This document shows positions 22,513-32,057 of a DNA stretch of 64,000 nucleotides, piece after piece. How positions within the stretch are numbered: position 1 is the first letter of the stretch; each line of letters starts with the position of its first letter. A program made the translations under genes and the position numbers. Source of the stretch: Variovorax paradoxus B4 (GTDB taxonomy: Bacteria; Pseudomonadota; Gammaproteobacteria; Burkholderiales; Burkholderiaceae_C); assembly GCF_000463015.1 (NCBI RefSeq), contig NC_022247.1, positions 4,092,001 through 4,156,000 on the forward strand, read 5' to 3'. The notes under the pieces were generated by a model that was not told the DNA's origin, made no database searches, and saw only the letters and a list, made by a program, of their open reading frames with translations.

Positions 22513-24714
22513 TTGTTGAACGCAAGACTCAAGGGCGCTGCGCCGGCCGGCGCGTGCCCGGCACCAGGAACCGCCTCCCTCCCCTCCTTCAAGAACTCGA
22601 CGCTCGGCCTGGGCACCGGCGCCACGCTGCTGGTCCTGTGCGCAGCCGCCCAGAGCGGCCGTGCCCATGCCCAGGAGGCCACGGACAGGGCAGCCGCCGC
22701 GCTGCCGACCGTCACAGCCACCGCAGCGGAAGAAACAACGCTCCAGCATCTCGGCGCCAAGGTGAGCAGCGGCGCCCTGGGCGCACGCACGCAGCTTGAG
22801 ACGCCCTTCTCCACCACCGTGGTCAAGAGTGAAGACCTGGCGGAGCGCCAGGTGTCCAAGCTGGGCGACGTGTTCGCGCTCGATGCCTCGGTGTCCGACA
22901 ACAGCGGCGCCTACAGCAGCTGGGCCAGCTACATCACCGTGCGCGGCCTGCCGCTGGACTGGCAGAACGGCTACCGGATGGACGGCAAGCCCTTCCTGAG
23001 CTACGCCATCACGCTGCCCTACGAGCATTTCGAGCAGATCGAGCTGCTCAAGGGATCGTCGGGTTTCATGTACGGCTTCGGCTCGCCGGGCGGCATCGTG
23101 AACTACGTGCCCAAGAAGCCGACCGATCAGCCCGTGAGGAGCATCGACATCGGCTACAAGTCCAGCAGCATCTGGAGCGAGCACGTCGACCTGGGCGGGC
23201 GTTTCGGCGCCGACGACCGCTTCGGCTACCGGCTCAATGCCACGCACGAAGAAGGCAAGACCTTCAACGACGGCGGCATCCGCCGCGATTCGGTGTCGCT
23301 GGCGCTCGACGCCAGGCTGACACGCGACCTGACCTGGACCTTCGACGCGCTCTACCAGAAGCGCAAGTCCACGGACCAGACGCCGTCGATCGTCACCAGC
23401 GGCTATACCGGCACGCGCCTGCCCGCCACGATCCGCGAGGACGGCCAGAAACTCGTGGGCCCCGGGCAGCACCTCGCCACGGATCTGCAGCTCTACTCGA
23501 CAGGCCTGCAGTACAAGCTGACGCCCGACTGGACGCTGAGCACCAGCTACAGCCACAGCACCTCCAAGCGCAGCCGCAACGAAGGCATTCTTTACCTGCA
23601 GGATGCGAGCGGCAGCTACGACGACTACCGCTCCGACACCCGCGAGGGCCATCGTTTCGACCAGTGGCAGGCCATGGCCGAGGGCAAGCTGCGCACCGGC
23701 AGCATCGAGCACCAGTTGACGCTGGGCGCAGCGTGGCAGAAGCAGGTCAACGACTACAGCAGCAACAGCATCTACCAGTGGATCGGCACCGGCAGCATCT
23801 TCGGGCAGAACACCAACGCCTACGCCAGCACGACCGACCTCGCGCTCTATCGCAACAGCGACATCACGCAGCGCGCGGTCTTCGCGAGCGACACCATGAA
23901 GCTGTCGGACCGCTGGTCGGTGCTGGCCGGCCTGCGCAGCACCAACTACGAACAGCGGGGCTATGGCACCGACGGAGCCAAGACCTCGGAGTACGCCAAG
24001 AAAGGCGTGGTGACGCCGACGCTGGCGCTGATGTTCAAGCCCGCGCCCGACACCACGCTCTACACGAGCTATGTCGAATCGCTCGAGCAGGGCAGCTCGG
24101 TCGGCAACCTCTACGCGAACGAAGGCGAACTGCTCAAGCCGCTCAAGAGCAAGCAGTACGAGCTGGGCATCAAGACCGACCGCGAGCGCTGGAGCGCGAC
24201 GGCCGCGCTGTTCCGCATCGAGCGCGGCGCCGAATACGCCAACAGCGCCAACGTGCTGGTGCGGGACGGCCAGTCGATCTACCAGGGCCTGGAACTGGCC
24301 GCGTCCACGCGCCTGGGATCGCAGTGGCAGATCGGCGGCAACCTGATGTTCCTCGACACCTCGTACCGGCGCGGCGCCGAGAACATCGGCAACCGCGTGG
24401 CGGGCGCGCCGAACTTCGTGGCCACGGCGCAGGTGTCGTATGCGGTGCCGCAGGTGCCGGGCCTGAAACTCTCGGCCGATGCAAAGTACACGGGCAGCAC
24501 CATGCTCAATGCGGCGAACCAGCTGAAGCTTCCCGGCTATGCCGTTGCCAACATCGGCGCAAGCTACGCCACGCGCATCCACGGGCACGACACGACCTTC
24601 CGCGTGGCGGTGAACAACCTGACGAACAGGCGCTACTGGGAATACCAGTACGACAACTACATCAAGCCCGGCGACCCGCGCACCTTCAGCCTGAGCGCCA
24701 AGCTGGACTTCTAG
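22513..24714 (+). CDS. TonB-dependent ferric-siderophore outer membrane receptor (FhuE/FpvA-like)
   Basis: 733 residues. A signal peptide precedes a likely cleavage at AHA-QE near residue 54, then a short TonB-box-like stretch (ALPTVTATA), a plug domain with VRGLPLDWQNGYRMDG and EQIELLKGSSGFMYGFGSPGGIVNYVPKKP, and a 22-strand barrel region ending in aromatic Phe (SAKLDF), needed for outer-membrane insertion. There is no N-terminal signalling extension, so it is a plain importer, not a transducer. No in-frame ATG exists before the signal peptide and a stop lies directly upstream, so the start must be TTG 22513 or 22516. The Fur box just upstream and the nearby biosynthesis genes indicate uptake of the locus's own ferric lipopeptide siderophore. 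Confidence 0.94.
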   Translation: MLNARLKGAAPAGACPAPGTASLPSFKNSTLGLGTGATLLVLCAAAQSGRAHAQEATDRAAAALPTVTATAAEETTLQHLGAKVSSGALGARTQLETPFSTTVVKSEDLAERQVSKLGDVFALDASVSDNSGAYSSWASYITVRGLPLDWQNGYRMDGKPFLSYAITLPYEHFEQIELLKGSSGFMYGFGSPGGIVNYVPKKPTDQPVRSIDIGYKSSSIWSEHVDLGGRFGADDRFGYRLNATHEEGKTFNDGGIRRDSVSLALDARLTRDLTWTFDALYQKRKSTDQTPSIVTSGYTGTRLPATIREDGQKLVGPGQHLATDLQLYSTGLQYKLTPDWTLSTSYSHSTSKRSRNEGILYLQDASGSYDDYRSDTREGHRFDQWQAMAEGKLRTGSIEHQLTLGAAWQKQVNDYSSNSIYQWIGTGSIFGQNTNAYASTTDLALYRNSDITQRAVFASDTMKLSDRWSVLAGLRSTNYEQRGYGTDGAKTSEYAKKGVVTPTLALMFKPAPDTTLYTSYVESLEQGSSVGNLYANEGELLKPLKSKQYELGIKTDRERWSATAALFRIERGAEYANSANVLVRDGQSIYQGLELAASTRLGSQWQIGGNLMFLDTSYRRGAENIGNRVAGAPNFVATAQVSYAVPQVPGLKLSADAKYTGSTMLNAANQLKLPGYAVANIGASYATRIHGHDTTFRVAVNNLTNRRYWEYQYDNYIKPGDPRTFSLSAKLDF

Positions 24715-24797
24715 GGCATTGCCGGGGCGGCGCCTGCGCAGCGTGGAAGAATGAACCTCCTTCTTCCCGCATCGCCGAAGCAGGCGGCCCCGACTCC

Positions 24798-26093
24798 ATG
24801 CCCAACGCCACCGAAGACCAGATCAGCGAAGCCGCCATCGTGGAGGCCGCCCACGCACTGCGCGCGCCGGCCGTTCGAATGCTCGAGCAGCTCGTTGCGC
24901 ATCCTTCGCTGCTGGGACAAGAGCAGGATGCACAGGCCTTCATGGCCGAGTCCTTCGCGAAGCTGGGCCTGCGTGTCCACCAGTTCGAGATCGACGAGGA
25001 AAAGATCCGTCAGCATCCGGGCTACTCGCCCTCCATCGTCCCGTACGAAGGGCGCACCAACGTCGTGGGCATTCATCAGCCCCGCGGGCCGCAGAAGGGC
25101 CGATCGCTGATCTTCAATGGCCACATCGACGTGGTGCCGACCGGCGCCGAGGTGCTCTGGAAGCACCCGCCTTTCAAACCCGTGATCGAGGGAGACCGGC
25201 TCCACGGCCGCGGCGCTGCCGACATGAAGGCCGGCATTGCGGCCTACACGATGGCGTATGCGGCGCTGCAGTCGCTCGGGCTCGAACCGGCATCGCCGGT
25301 GTATTTTCAATCGGTGGTGGAAGAGGAGTGCACGGGCAACGGGGCGCTGGCCTGCCTGGTCGAGGGCTATCGCGCCGACGCGGCCATCATCCCCGAGCCG
25401 CTCGGCGGCGTGATGACCTGCCAGATGGGCGTGCTGTGGTTCGCGCTCGAGGTGCTGGGCAAACCGGTGCATGCCTCGGTGGCCCAGACCGGCGTCGGCG
25501 CGATCGACTTCTCGCTGTACCTTTTCTCGGAACTCAAGAAGCTCGAGCAGCGCTGGAACGAGCCTGCCAATCGTTATCGCAGCTACGCGCACCATCCGCA
25601 TCCCGTCAACTTCAACCTCGGAAAGATCCAGGGCGGCGAATGGGCCTCGTCGGTGCCCTCGGCCTGCCGCAGCGACATTCGCATCGGCTTCTATCCCGAC
25701 ATGAACGTGGCCCGGGCCAAGGCCGAGGTCGAGGCCGTGCTGGCTTCCGCCTACGCCACGCATCCGGCCCGCGAGAGCCTGCGCTACCAGCTGATCTACG
25801 AAGGCTTCCAGGCCGATGGCTTCGACCTCGACCTGGATTCGCCGATCGTCACCGAGCTCTCGAAGTGCCACCAGGACATCGTCGGGCAGGCACTCGAACC
25901 CGGGGCCTTCACGGGCACGACGGACGCGAAGTTCTTCAACATCTACGGGCAGACCCCTGCGGTCTGCTATGGCCCCACGGGCTCCAGCATCCACGGCATC
26001 GACGAGTGGGTTTCCATCGACAGCCTGGTGCAGGTGACCGCCGTGCTGGCGGTGTTCATGGCGCGCTGGTGCGGCGTCGACCGCATCGATTGA
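24798..26093 (+). CDS. M20-family metallopeptidase/deacylase (ArgE/DapE type)
   Basis: 431 residues of the ArgE/DapE/CPG2 family. The di-zinc site is visible: FNGHIDVVP (His109, with the catalytic Asp two residues on), GRGAADMKAG (bridging Asp142), VEEECTGNG (catalytic Glu175 and ligand Glu176), and a late His in SSIHGIDE. A dimerisation domain sits between, near GKPVHASVAQTG. Members remove acyl or aminoacyl groups from amide bonds, as in acetylornithine deacetylase. It starts 83 bases after the receptor on the same strand, so it may be in the receptor's transcription unit and could process the imported siderophore; a general amino-acid role is equally possible. The start is ATG 24798; a longer open frame upstream lies in the receptor gene. 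Confidence 0.88.
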   Translation: MPNATEDQISEAAIVEAAHALRAPAVRMLEQLVAHPSLLGQEQDAQAFMAESFAKLGLRVHQFEIDEEKIRQHPGYSPSIVPYEGRTNVVGIHQPRGPQKGRSLIFNGHIDVVPTGAEVLWKHPPFKPVIEGDRLHGRGAADMKAGIAAYTMAYAALQSLGLEPASPVYFQSVVEEECTGNGALACLVEGYRADAAIIPEPLGGVMTCQMGVLWFALEVLGKPVHASVAQTGVGAIDFSLYLFSELKKLEQRWNEPANRYRSYAHHPHPVNFNLGKIQGGEWASSVPSACRSDIRIGFYPDMNVARAKAEVEAVLASAYATHPARESLRYQLIYEGFQADGFDLDLDSPIVTELSKCHQDIVGQALEPGAFTGTTDAKFFNIYGQTPAVCYGPTGSSIHGIDEWVSIDSLVQVTAVLAVFMARWCGVDRID

Positions 26094-26205
26094 TCGAGAC
26101 CGAAGAAGCGTTGTGTCATACCCGCGTGGCGAAGGTCGTTTTACGATGCACGCCACGTCGTTCGCGTGGACGACTCGAACCCGCAAGGAAAGTGAATCCA
26201 AAAGG

Positions 26206-27438
26206 ATGCATCCGCTGAATCTCGCCCTCTTCGATGCACTCGCGGCGGGCTTCTCTCCCTCGCCCGCGGTGCTGCGGCTGGCATCGGCCATCGCGCTGGG
26301 TTCGTCGTGGGCATGTGCGGCGGTTCTTGCCTGGGCCGCATGGCGGCATGTTGCGCAGCGGCCTTGCGTGCTGGCGGTGCTGGCCGCCGGAGGAGCGGCT
26401 TCCCTGATCTCGCAGGAGATCGCTGCTTCCGTGGGCGTGCCGCGTCCCTTCATGATGGGGCTGAGCCCTGCGCACGTTCCCCACGGCCTGCGCGCGGGAC
26501 TTCCCAGCACCCACGCTTCGGTGATGTTCACCATGGCCTTCATGCTGCTGCTGCGACGCTCGATGCGCGACGTGGGGCTCGTCATTCTTGCTGCTGCCGT
26601 GGCCACGGGCTGGGCGCGTGTCTACGTCGGCATTCATTTTCCGTTCGACGTCGCCGCCGGTGCGCTGCTGGGCGTGGCCATTGCCGCGGCGCTGTTTGCG
26701 GTACAGGCTGTGGCGCCCAGGCTCGCTCCCCAGCCAGCAGCGGCCCTGGCACCGCCATTGCGCGCGTTGGCCGATGGCAGGGCCGGGCCTTGCCTGGTGC
26801 TGGTGTTCATCCTCGCCGCGGCATGGGTCGGCTCCAACACGCCCGGCATGATCGGGCCGGCGGTGCTGGAGGAAGACGGACCGGTCGAGAAAAGCACGGT
26901 TCTTCTGTATCTGGCTGCGGTGTTCTGCGTTCTGATGGTTCGCGTGGCGTTTCTCTCGCGGCTGGACCGGCTGGCCATCTGCATATTGCTTCTTGCCTTC
27001 GCGGCCCGGGAAGCGGATTGGCATCTGGCGCATTTCGGCACCGGCTTGCTGGCAGCGCCGCTCTCGCGCATTCTTGCTGCGACGGCCATCCTCGGGCCCA
27101 TTGCCATCGCAGCCGGGTGGCTGGCCAAACGCGCCTGGTCCGCACACCGTGCGATGCGCTCATGGCGGCAATGGCGGCCCGAAGCCACCACCTCGCTGAC
27201 CTTCGTTGCAGTCATCGGGACTGCGATCATCCTCGACCAGGTCGCTGTCCCGCTCGCCGGACGGCCGGGCTTGTTCGCCGCAGAGTCTTCCCAAGAATTT
27301 CACCGCTACCTGATGCTCAGCTTCGAGGAAATTCTGGAACTGGTCCTGCCGGTCCTGGCGCTTCTGGCCATCCTGCAGGCGAGGCTGGGTGGGAGCCGGG
27401 ATCCGGCCGCCGCCGCCATCGGGCGCTCGTACGCATAG
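26206..27438 (+). CDS. PAP2-family membrane phosphatase with C-terminal membrane extension
   Basis: 410 residues. The N-terminal half is a PAP2 (type 2 phosphatidic acid phosphatase / BcrC-like) domain with the three catalytic motifs: VGVPRPF (residues 76-82), PSTH (100-103) and ARVYVGIHFPFD (Arg138, His144, Asp148). Such enzymes dephosphorylate undecaprenyl diphosphate or phosphatidic acid at the membrane. From about residue 210 a second hydrophobic part of roughly 200 residues with four or five membrane helices follows and is not part of the usual domain. ATG 26206 was chosen because GG lies just before it and the first hydrophobic helix follows; upstream in-frame starts add a charged stretch. 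Confidence 0.85.
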   Translation: MHPLNLALFDALAAGFSPSPAVLRLASAIALGSSWACAAVLAWAAWRHVAQRPCVLAVLAAGGAASLISQEIAASVGVPRPFMMGLSPAHVPHGLRAGLPSTHASVMFTMAFMLLLRRSMRDVGLVILAAAVATGWARVYVGIHFPFDVAAGALLGVAIAAALFAVQAVAPRLAPQPAAALAPPLRALADGRAGPCLVLVFILAAAWVGSNTPGMIGPAVLEEDGPVEKSTVLLYLAAVFCVLMVRVAFLSRLDRLAICILLLAFAAREADWHLAHFGTGLLAAPLSRILAATAILGPIAIAAGWLAKRAWSAHRAMRSWRQWRPEATTSLTFVAVIGTAIILDQVAVPLAGRPGLFAAESSQEFHRYLMLSFEEILELVLPVLALLAILQARLGGSRDPAAAAIGRSYA

Positions 27439-27454
27439 CGCGCAGCCAAAGAAA

Positions 27455-27486
27455 AACGGGTTGCACCATTTCTGATGCAACCCGTT
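27455..27486 (-). terminator. Rho-independent terminator after the tRNA cluster (bidirectional)
   Basis: An 11-bp perfect stem, AACGGGTTGCA with TGCAACCCGTT, around a 10-base loop. Read leftward it ends in TTTTTC and so terminates the tRNA operon; read rightward it is followed by CTTT and can also end the PAP2 gene. Confidence 0.85.
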
Positions 27487-27493
27487 CTTTGAC

Positions 27494-27570
27494 TGGCGGA
27501 GTGGACGGGACTCGAACCCGCGACCCCCGGCGTGACAGGCCGGTATTCTAACCAACTGAACTACCACTCC
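27494..27570 (-). tRNA. tRNA-Asp (GTC)
   Basis: A 77-base cloverleaf with encoded CCA. Acceptor GGAGTGG pairs with CCACTCC; the D loop has AGTTGGTTAGA, the anticodon loop CTGTCAC gives GTC, and the T arm is GGGTTCGAGTCCC. It is the last gene of a three-tRNA group transcribed leftward after tRNA-Ala and tRNA-Glu. Confidence 0.98.
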
Positions 27571-27639
27571 TGGTAGACAACGTTCACTCCTTGCGGAGCC
27601 AAGTGCTGACGACTTGTGCCTGCTTCACTTGCGCGAAAC

Positions 27640-27715
27640 TGGCGACCCTACGGGGATTCGAACCCCGGTAGCCACCGTGAAAGGGTGGTGTCCTAGGCCT
27701 CTAGACGATAGGGTC
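27640..27715 (-). tRNA. tRNA-Glu (TTC)
   Basis: A 76-base cloverleaf with encoded CCA. The 5' end is GACCCTATCGTCTAGAGG, the anticodon loop CTTTCAC reads TTC, and the T arm contains GGGGTTCGAATCCCC. It lies close to gltX, the gene for its own synthetase. Confidence 0.98.
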
Positions 27716-27766
27716 AAAACCTTAGGAACCGTGCTGCGATCAGCACTTATCTTCTCGACACTTTGA

Positions 27767-27842
<76 letters not shown>

Positions 27843-27914
27843 ATTTGACTTTCAGGCTTTTCTTTTCAGAATCACCCTGTGTCGCTGTCAAGCCTCAAAT
27901 TATAGACCGAAAAA

Positions 27915-29303
27915 TCAGGCCCTTTTCAAACGCTCGATAACTTTTTCACGAGAAAAGATCGCGAGCACCGAATCGAGGGATGGCGTCTGTGGTGTACCCA
28001 TCAGGAGGACGCGAACCGGCATGGCCAACACGGGCATTTTCACCGAATGCTCGGCCAAGACTTCCTTGATGGCCGCAGCGATCGAAACTTTTTCCCACGC
28101 CACGCTCGCGAGCTTCTCGGCGAGCGTTGCGATGACGGGCTTCACTGCATCAGCAACGTGCTGCGCGAGATCGGCTTCGCTCGGCGTCACGTCCGCGTAG
28201 AACGCGGCGGCCCAGTCGGCCAGCGCGACCGTGGTTTCGCAGCGGTCCTTGAAAAGTGCGCAGATGGCAGGCAGGCGCTCGTCGGCGGCGATGCCGCGCT
28301 TTTGCAACTGCGCCGCCACGAGCGGCGCAAGCGCATCGTCGGGCTTGGTCTTGATGTATTGCGCGTTCACCCATGCCAGCTTCGCGGCGTCCCACTGGGC
28401 GGGGCTCTTCGACAGGTGCGAGCCATCGAACCAGCTCACCATCTGCTCGCGCGTGAAAAGTTCATCGTCGCCGTGGCTCCAGCCCAGGCGCGCCAGATAG
28501 TTGAGCATGGCTTCGGGCAGGTAGCCATTCTCTTCATAGGCGGTGACGCTCACGGCGCCGCGGCGCTTCGAGAGCTTCTGCCCGTCATCGCCCAGGATGA
28601 CCGGCACATGGCCGAACTGCGGCAGCGGCGCGCCGAGCGCGCGGAAGATGTTGATCTGCCACGGCGTGTTGTTGATGTGCTCGTCGCCGCGAAACACATG
28701 GGTGATGGCCATGTCCCAGTCGTCGACCACCACCGCGAAGTTGTAGGTCGGCACACCGTCGGGCCGCAGGATGATGAGGTCGTCAATCTCGCGGTTGTTG
28801 ATGGTGATCTCGCCCTTGACGAGGTCGTTCCACGTCACGTCGCCTTCGGGCGGATTGCAAAAGCGCACCACCGGCGGCACGCCTTCGGGCACGGGCGGCA
28901 GCACCTTGCCGGGCTCGGGGCGCCAGCGGCGGTCGTACAGGGTCTTCTCGCCGCGCGCGCGCTGCGCCTCGCGCATTTCGTCGAGCTCGGCCGGCGTGCA
29001 GTAGCAGTGATAGGCCGTGCCGGATGCGAGCATCTGCGCGATGACTTCGCGGTAGCGCTCGAGGCGCTGCATCTGGTAGATCGGGCCTTCGTCATAGTCG
29101 AGGCCGAGCCAGTGCATCGAGGCGAGGATCTGGTCGGTCGAGTCCTGCGTGGAACGGGCCACGTCGGTGTCCTCGATGCGCAGCACGAACTCTCCGCCGT
29201 GATGGCGTGCATAGGCCCACGAGTAGAGCGCGGTGCGGGCCGTGCCCAGGTGAAGGAAGCCGGTGGGAGACGGAGCGATGCGGGTGCGAACTTTGCCGGT
29301 CAT
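27915..29303 (-). CDS. gltX: Glutamyl-tRNA synthetase
   Basis: A 462-residue class I synthetase that attaches glutamate to tRNA-Glu. The HIGH-type motif is HLGT within [16 protein letters not shown] (about residues 11-26), and the KMSKS-type motif is KLSKRRG near 243. The catalytic domain has RIEDTD and GDDGQ; the C-terminal helical anticodon-binding domain follows from about 320. The length is normal for bacterial GltX. Downstream on the same strand come tRNA-Ala, tRNA-Glu (its substrate) and tRNA-Asp. The start ATG lies only 7 bases from the end of metZ, so it may be the last protein gene of the purF-metZ operon. Confidence 0.97.
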   Translation of the reverse strand: MTGKVRTRIAPSPTGFLHLGTARTALYSWAYARHHGGEFVLRIEDTDVARSTQDSTDQILASMHWLGLDYDEGPIYQMQRLERYREVIAQMLASGTAYHCYCTPAELDEMREAQRARGEKTLYDRRWRPEPGKVLPPVPEGVPPVVRFCNPPEGDVTWNDLVKGEITINNREIDDLIILRPDGVPTYNFAVVVDDWDMAITHVFRGDEHINNTPWQINIFRALGAPLPQFGHVPVILGDDGQKLSKRRGAVSVTAYEENGYLPEAMLNYLARLGWSHGDDELFTREQMVSWFDGSHLSKSPAQWDAAKLAWVNAQYIKTKPDDALAPLVAAQLQKRGIAADERLPAICALFKDRCETTVALADWAAAFYADVTPSEADLAQHVADAVKPVIATLAEKLASVAWEKVSIAAAIKEVLAEHSVKMPVLAMPVRVLLMGTPQTPSLDSVLAIFSREKVIERLKRA

Positions 29304-29310
29304 GGATCAA

Positions 29311-30531
29311 TCAGGATTTCAGGGTGCCGAGGCCACGAAGCAGGTCAGCCTTGATGTCGTCGATGTGCTCCAGGCCGACCGCGAGGCGGATGAGCCCCTG
29401 GCTGATGCCGGCGGCCTGGCGCTGCGCTTCGGTCAGGCGGCCGTGCGAGGTGGTGCCGGGGTGCGTGATGATGGTCTTGGTGTCGCCGAGGTTGGTGGCG
29501 ATGCTCACCACGCGCGTGCTGTTGATCACGTGGAAGGCATTGGCGCGCGCGGTTTCCGGATCGTTGCCGACCACGTCGAACGACACCACCGCCCCGCCCT
29601 GCCCCGACTGCTGGCGCATAGCCAGTTCGTGCTGGGCGTGCGAGGCCAGGCCGGGGTAGTAGACGCGTGCGATGCCGGGCTGCGTTTCGAGCCACTGCGC
29701 GACAGCCAGCGCATTGGCGCACTGCGCCTGCATGCGGATGCCGAGCGTCTCGAGGCCCTTGAGCACCACCCATGCATTGAACGGCGAGAGCGCCATGCCG
29801 GCGGTGCGCACCACCGGGCCGAACACGTCGACGATGAGCTTCGAGGGGCCGCAGATCGCGCCGGCCATCACGCGGCCCTGGCCGTCGAGGTACTTGGTGC
29901 CCGAATGAATGATGAGGTCGGCGCCCAGTTCGGTCGGACGCTGCAGCGCCGGCGTGCAGAAGCAGTTGTCGACCGCGAGCAGCGCACCGGCGCCATGCGC
30001 CAGGTCGGCCAGCGCCCGGATGTCGCACACCTCGGTCAGCGGATTGGTCGGCGTTTCGGCGAACAGCAGCCTGGTGTTGGACTTCAGGGCCGCGCGCCAT
30101 TCGGCCACGTCGGTCTGCGAGACGAAGGTGGTCTCGACGCCAAACTTGGCAAACTCCTTGCCGAACAGGTTGAGCGTGGAGCCGAACACCGAGCGCGAGC
30201 AGACCACGTGGTCGCCGGCCTTCAGCAGGCCCATGCACATCATGAGGATCGCACCCATGCCGGTGGAGGCGCCGATGGCGGCTTCCGTGCCTTCGAGCGC
30301 CGCCAGGCGCTGCTCGAAGCTGGTGACGGTGGGGTTGGACGTGCGCGAGTAGGTAAAGCCCGCTTCGGTACCGGCAAAGCGGCGCGCCGAGGTCTCGGCG
30401 TCGGGCTGCACGAAGCCGCTGGTCAGGAACAGCGCTTCGGAGTGCTCGCCGTGCTGGCTGGGCGCCAGGCCGGTGCGCAGCGCGAGCGTGTCGCGGTGCA
30501 GTCCGGGCGGGAGGGTTCGTTCATCGGTCAC
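29311..30531 (-). CDS. metZ: O-succinylhomoserine sulfhydrylase
   Basis: A 406-residue Cys/Met-metabolism PLP enzyme. The cofactor lysine is Lys213 in HSGTKYLDGQG. The N-terminal SGFVQPDAETSARRF, YSRTSNPTV and SIATNLGD sequences mark the sulfhydrylase branch rather than cystathionine gamma-synthase. It makes homocysteine directly from succinylhomoserine and sulfide. The gene follows purF by 11 bases, the usual order in betaproteobacteria and pseudomonads. No in-frame ATG fits; the start is a GTG at 30529-30531 preceded by GAAGAA. Confidence 0.93.
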   Translation of the reverse strand: MTDERTLPPGLHRDTLALRTGLAPSQHGEHSEALFLTSGFVQPDAETSARRFAGTEAGFTYSRTSNPTVTSFEQRLAALEGTEAAIGASTGMGAILMMCMGLLKAGDHVVCSRSVFGSTLNLFGKEFAKFGVETTFVSQTDVAEWRAALKSNTRLLFAETPTNPLTEVCDIRALADLAHGAGALLAVDNCFCTPALQRPTELGADLIIHSGTKYLDGQGRVMAGAICGPSKLIVDVFGPVVRTAGMALSPFNAWVVLKGLETLGIRMQAQCANALAVAQWLETQPGIARVYYPGLASHAQHELAMRQQSGQGGAVVSFDVVGNDPETARANAFHVINSTRVVSIATNLGDTKTIITHPGTTSHGRLTEAQRQAAGISQGLIRLAVGLEHIDDIKADLLRGLGTLKS

Positions 30532-30542
30532 TTCTTCGGCTC

Positions 30543-32045
30543 TCACTCGCTGTGGTTGGGAAGCGCCAGGCGCGAAGAATCTTCTTCGGTCTCTTCGACG
30601 CGGGGACGGTTGCCGTTCATGCGCGAGATGGCTTCGGTGTCGATGTCGCCGGTCACGTACACGCCGTCGAAGCAGGACGCATCGAAGCCGTCGAGCTTGG
30701 GGTTGAGCGAGCCGATGGCGCGCTTCATGGCATCGACGTCCTGGTAGATCAGCGCATCGCAGCCGATCAGCTCGCGGATCTGCTCGACCGTGCGGTCGTG
30801 CGCCACCAGTTCGTCCTTGGTGGGCATGTCGATGCCATAGACGTTGGGGTAGCGCACGGGCGGCGCCGCGCTGGCCAGATAGACCTTGCGCGCGCCGGCG
30901 TCGCGGGCCATCTGCACGATCTCGCGGCTGGTGGTACCGCGCACGATGGAGTCGTCGACCAAGAGCACGTTGCGGCCCTTGAACTCGCTGGCAATCACGT
31001 TGAGCTTCTGGCGCACCGACTTCTTGCGCACGCCCTGCCCCGGCATGATGAAGGTGCGGCCCACGTAGCGGTTCTTCACGAAGCCTTCGCGGTACGGAAT
31101 GCCCAGCAAGTGCGCGAGCTGCGTGGCGCTCGGGCGGCTCGATTCGGGGATGGGGATGATCACGTCGATCTGGTTTGGCGGCACGGTCGAGACCACGCGC
31201 TTGGCCAGCGTTTCGCCGAGGTTCAAGCGCGCCTGGTAGACCGAGATGCCGTCGAGCACCGAGTCTGGACGCGCGAGATACACGAACTCGAAGATGCACG
31301 GGTTGAGCGACGCCCCTTCGGCGCACTGCATCGAGTGCACGTTGCCTTCGAGGTCGATGAACACGGCTTCGCCCGGCTCGATGTTGCGCTCGAACACGTG
31401 GCCCGAGCCTTCGAGCGCGACCGATTCGCTGGCCACCATGACGGTGCCGTCGGCGCTGCGGCCCATACACAGCGGACGGATGCCGTAGGGGTCGCGGAAG
31501 GCCAGCAGGCCATGGCCGGCGATCAGCGAGACCACGGCGTACGAGCCACGCAGGCGCTTGTAGACGTTCTTGACGGCAGCGAACACCTCGGCCGGATGCA
31601 ACGGCACGCCGCGCGAGGAACGCTCGATCTCGTGGGCCAGCACGTTGAGCAGCACTTCCGAATCGCTCTCGGTGTTGGTGTGGCGGTGGTCGGTGGAGAA
31701 CAGCTCCGAGCGCAGCGCGTGCGCGTTGGTCAGGTTGCCGTTGTGCACCAGCACGATGCCGAAGGGCGCGTTCACGTAGAAGGGCTGCGCCTCTTCCTCG
31801 CTGTAGGCATTGCCCGCCGTCGGGTAGCGCACCTGGCCCAGGCCCACGTTGCCCGGCAGCGCGCGCATGTTGCGCGTGCGGAACACGTCGCGCACCATGC
31901 CCTTGGCCTTGTGCATGAAGAACTTGCGCTCCAGCAGGGTGACGATGCCGGCCGCATCCTGGCCGCGGTGCTGCAGCAGCAGCAAGGCGTCATAGAGCAG
32001 CTGATTGACGGGTGCGTTGCTGACAACGCCGACGATTCCACACAT
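30543..32045 (-). CDS. purF: Amidophosphoribosyltransferase
   Basis: 500 residues. It transfers the amide nitrogen of glutamine to PRPP in the first committed step of purine synthesis. Cys2 after the initiator Met is the glutaminase nucleophile (MCGIVGVV). The N-terminal Ntn-hydrolase domain runs to about 240, and the phosphoribosyltransferase domain has the PRPP loop VDDSIVRGTTS near 360. There is no four-Cys iron-sulfur signature of the Bacillus type, so it belongs with the E. coli-like enzyme. It lies 12 bases after cvpA in a folC-dedD-cvpA-purF-metZ operon. Confidence 0.98.
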   Translation of the reverse strand: MCGIVGVVSNAPVNQLLYDALLLLQHRGQDAAGIVTLLERKFFMHKAKGMVRDVFRTRNMRALPGNVGLGQVRYPTAGNAYSEEEAQPFYVNAPFGIVLVHNGNLTNAHALRSELFSTDHRHTNTESDSEVLLNVLAHEIERSSRGVPLHPAEVFAAVKNVYKRLRGSYAVVSLIAGHGLLAFRDPYGIRPLCMGRSADGTVMVASESVALEGSGHVFERNIEPGEAVFIDLEGNVHSMQCAEGASLNPCIFEFVYLARPDSVLDGISVYQARLNLGETLAKRVVSTVPPNQIDVIIPIPESSRPSATQLAHLLGIPYREGFVKNRYVGRTFIMPGQGVRKKSVRQKLNVIASEFKGRNVLLVDDSIVRGTTSREIVQMARDAGARKVYLASAAPPVRYPNVYGIDMPTKDELVAHDRTVEQIRELIGCDALIYQDVDAMKRAIGSLNPKLDGFDASCFDGVYVTGDIDTEAISRMNGNRPRVEETEEDSSRLALPNHSE

Positions 32046-32057
32046 GAACGATTCCTC

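Noticed and set aside
20740..24588. Leftward open frame of about 1280 codons opposite the receptor and membrane protein
   Set aside because: The rightward strand codes for a recognisable TonB-dependent receptor with signal peptide, plug and barrel end.
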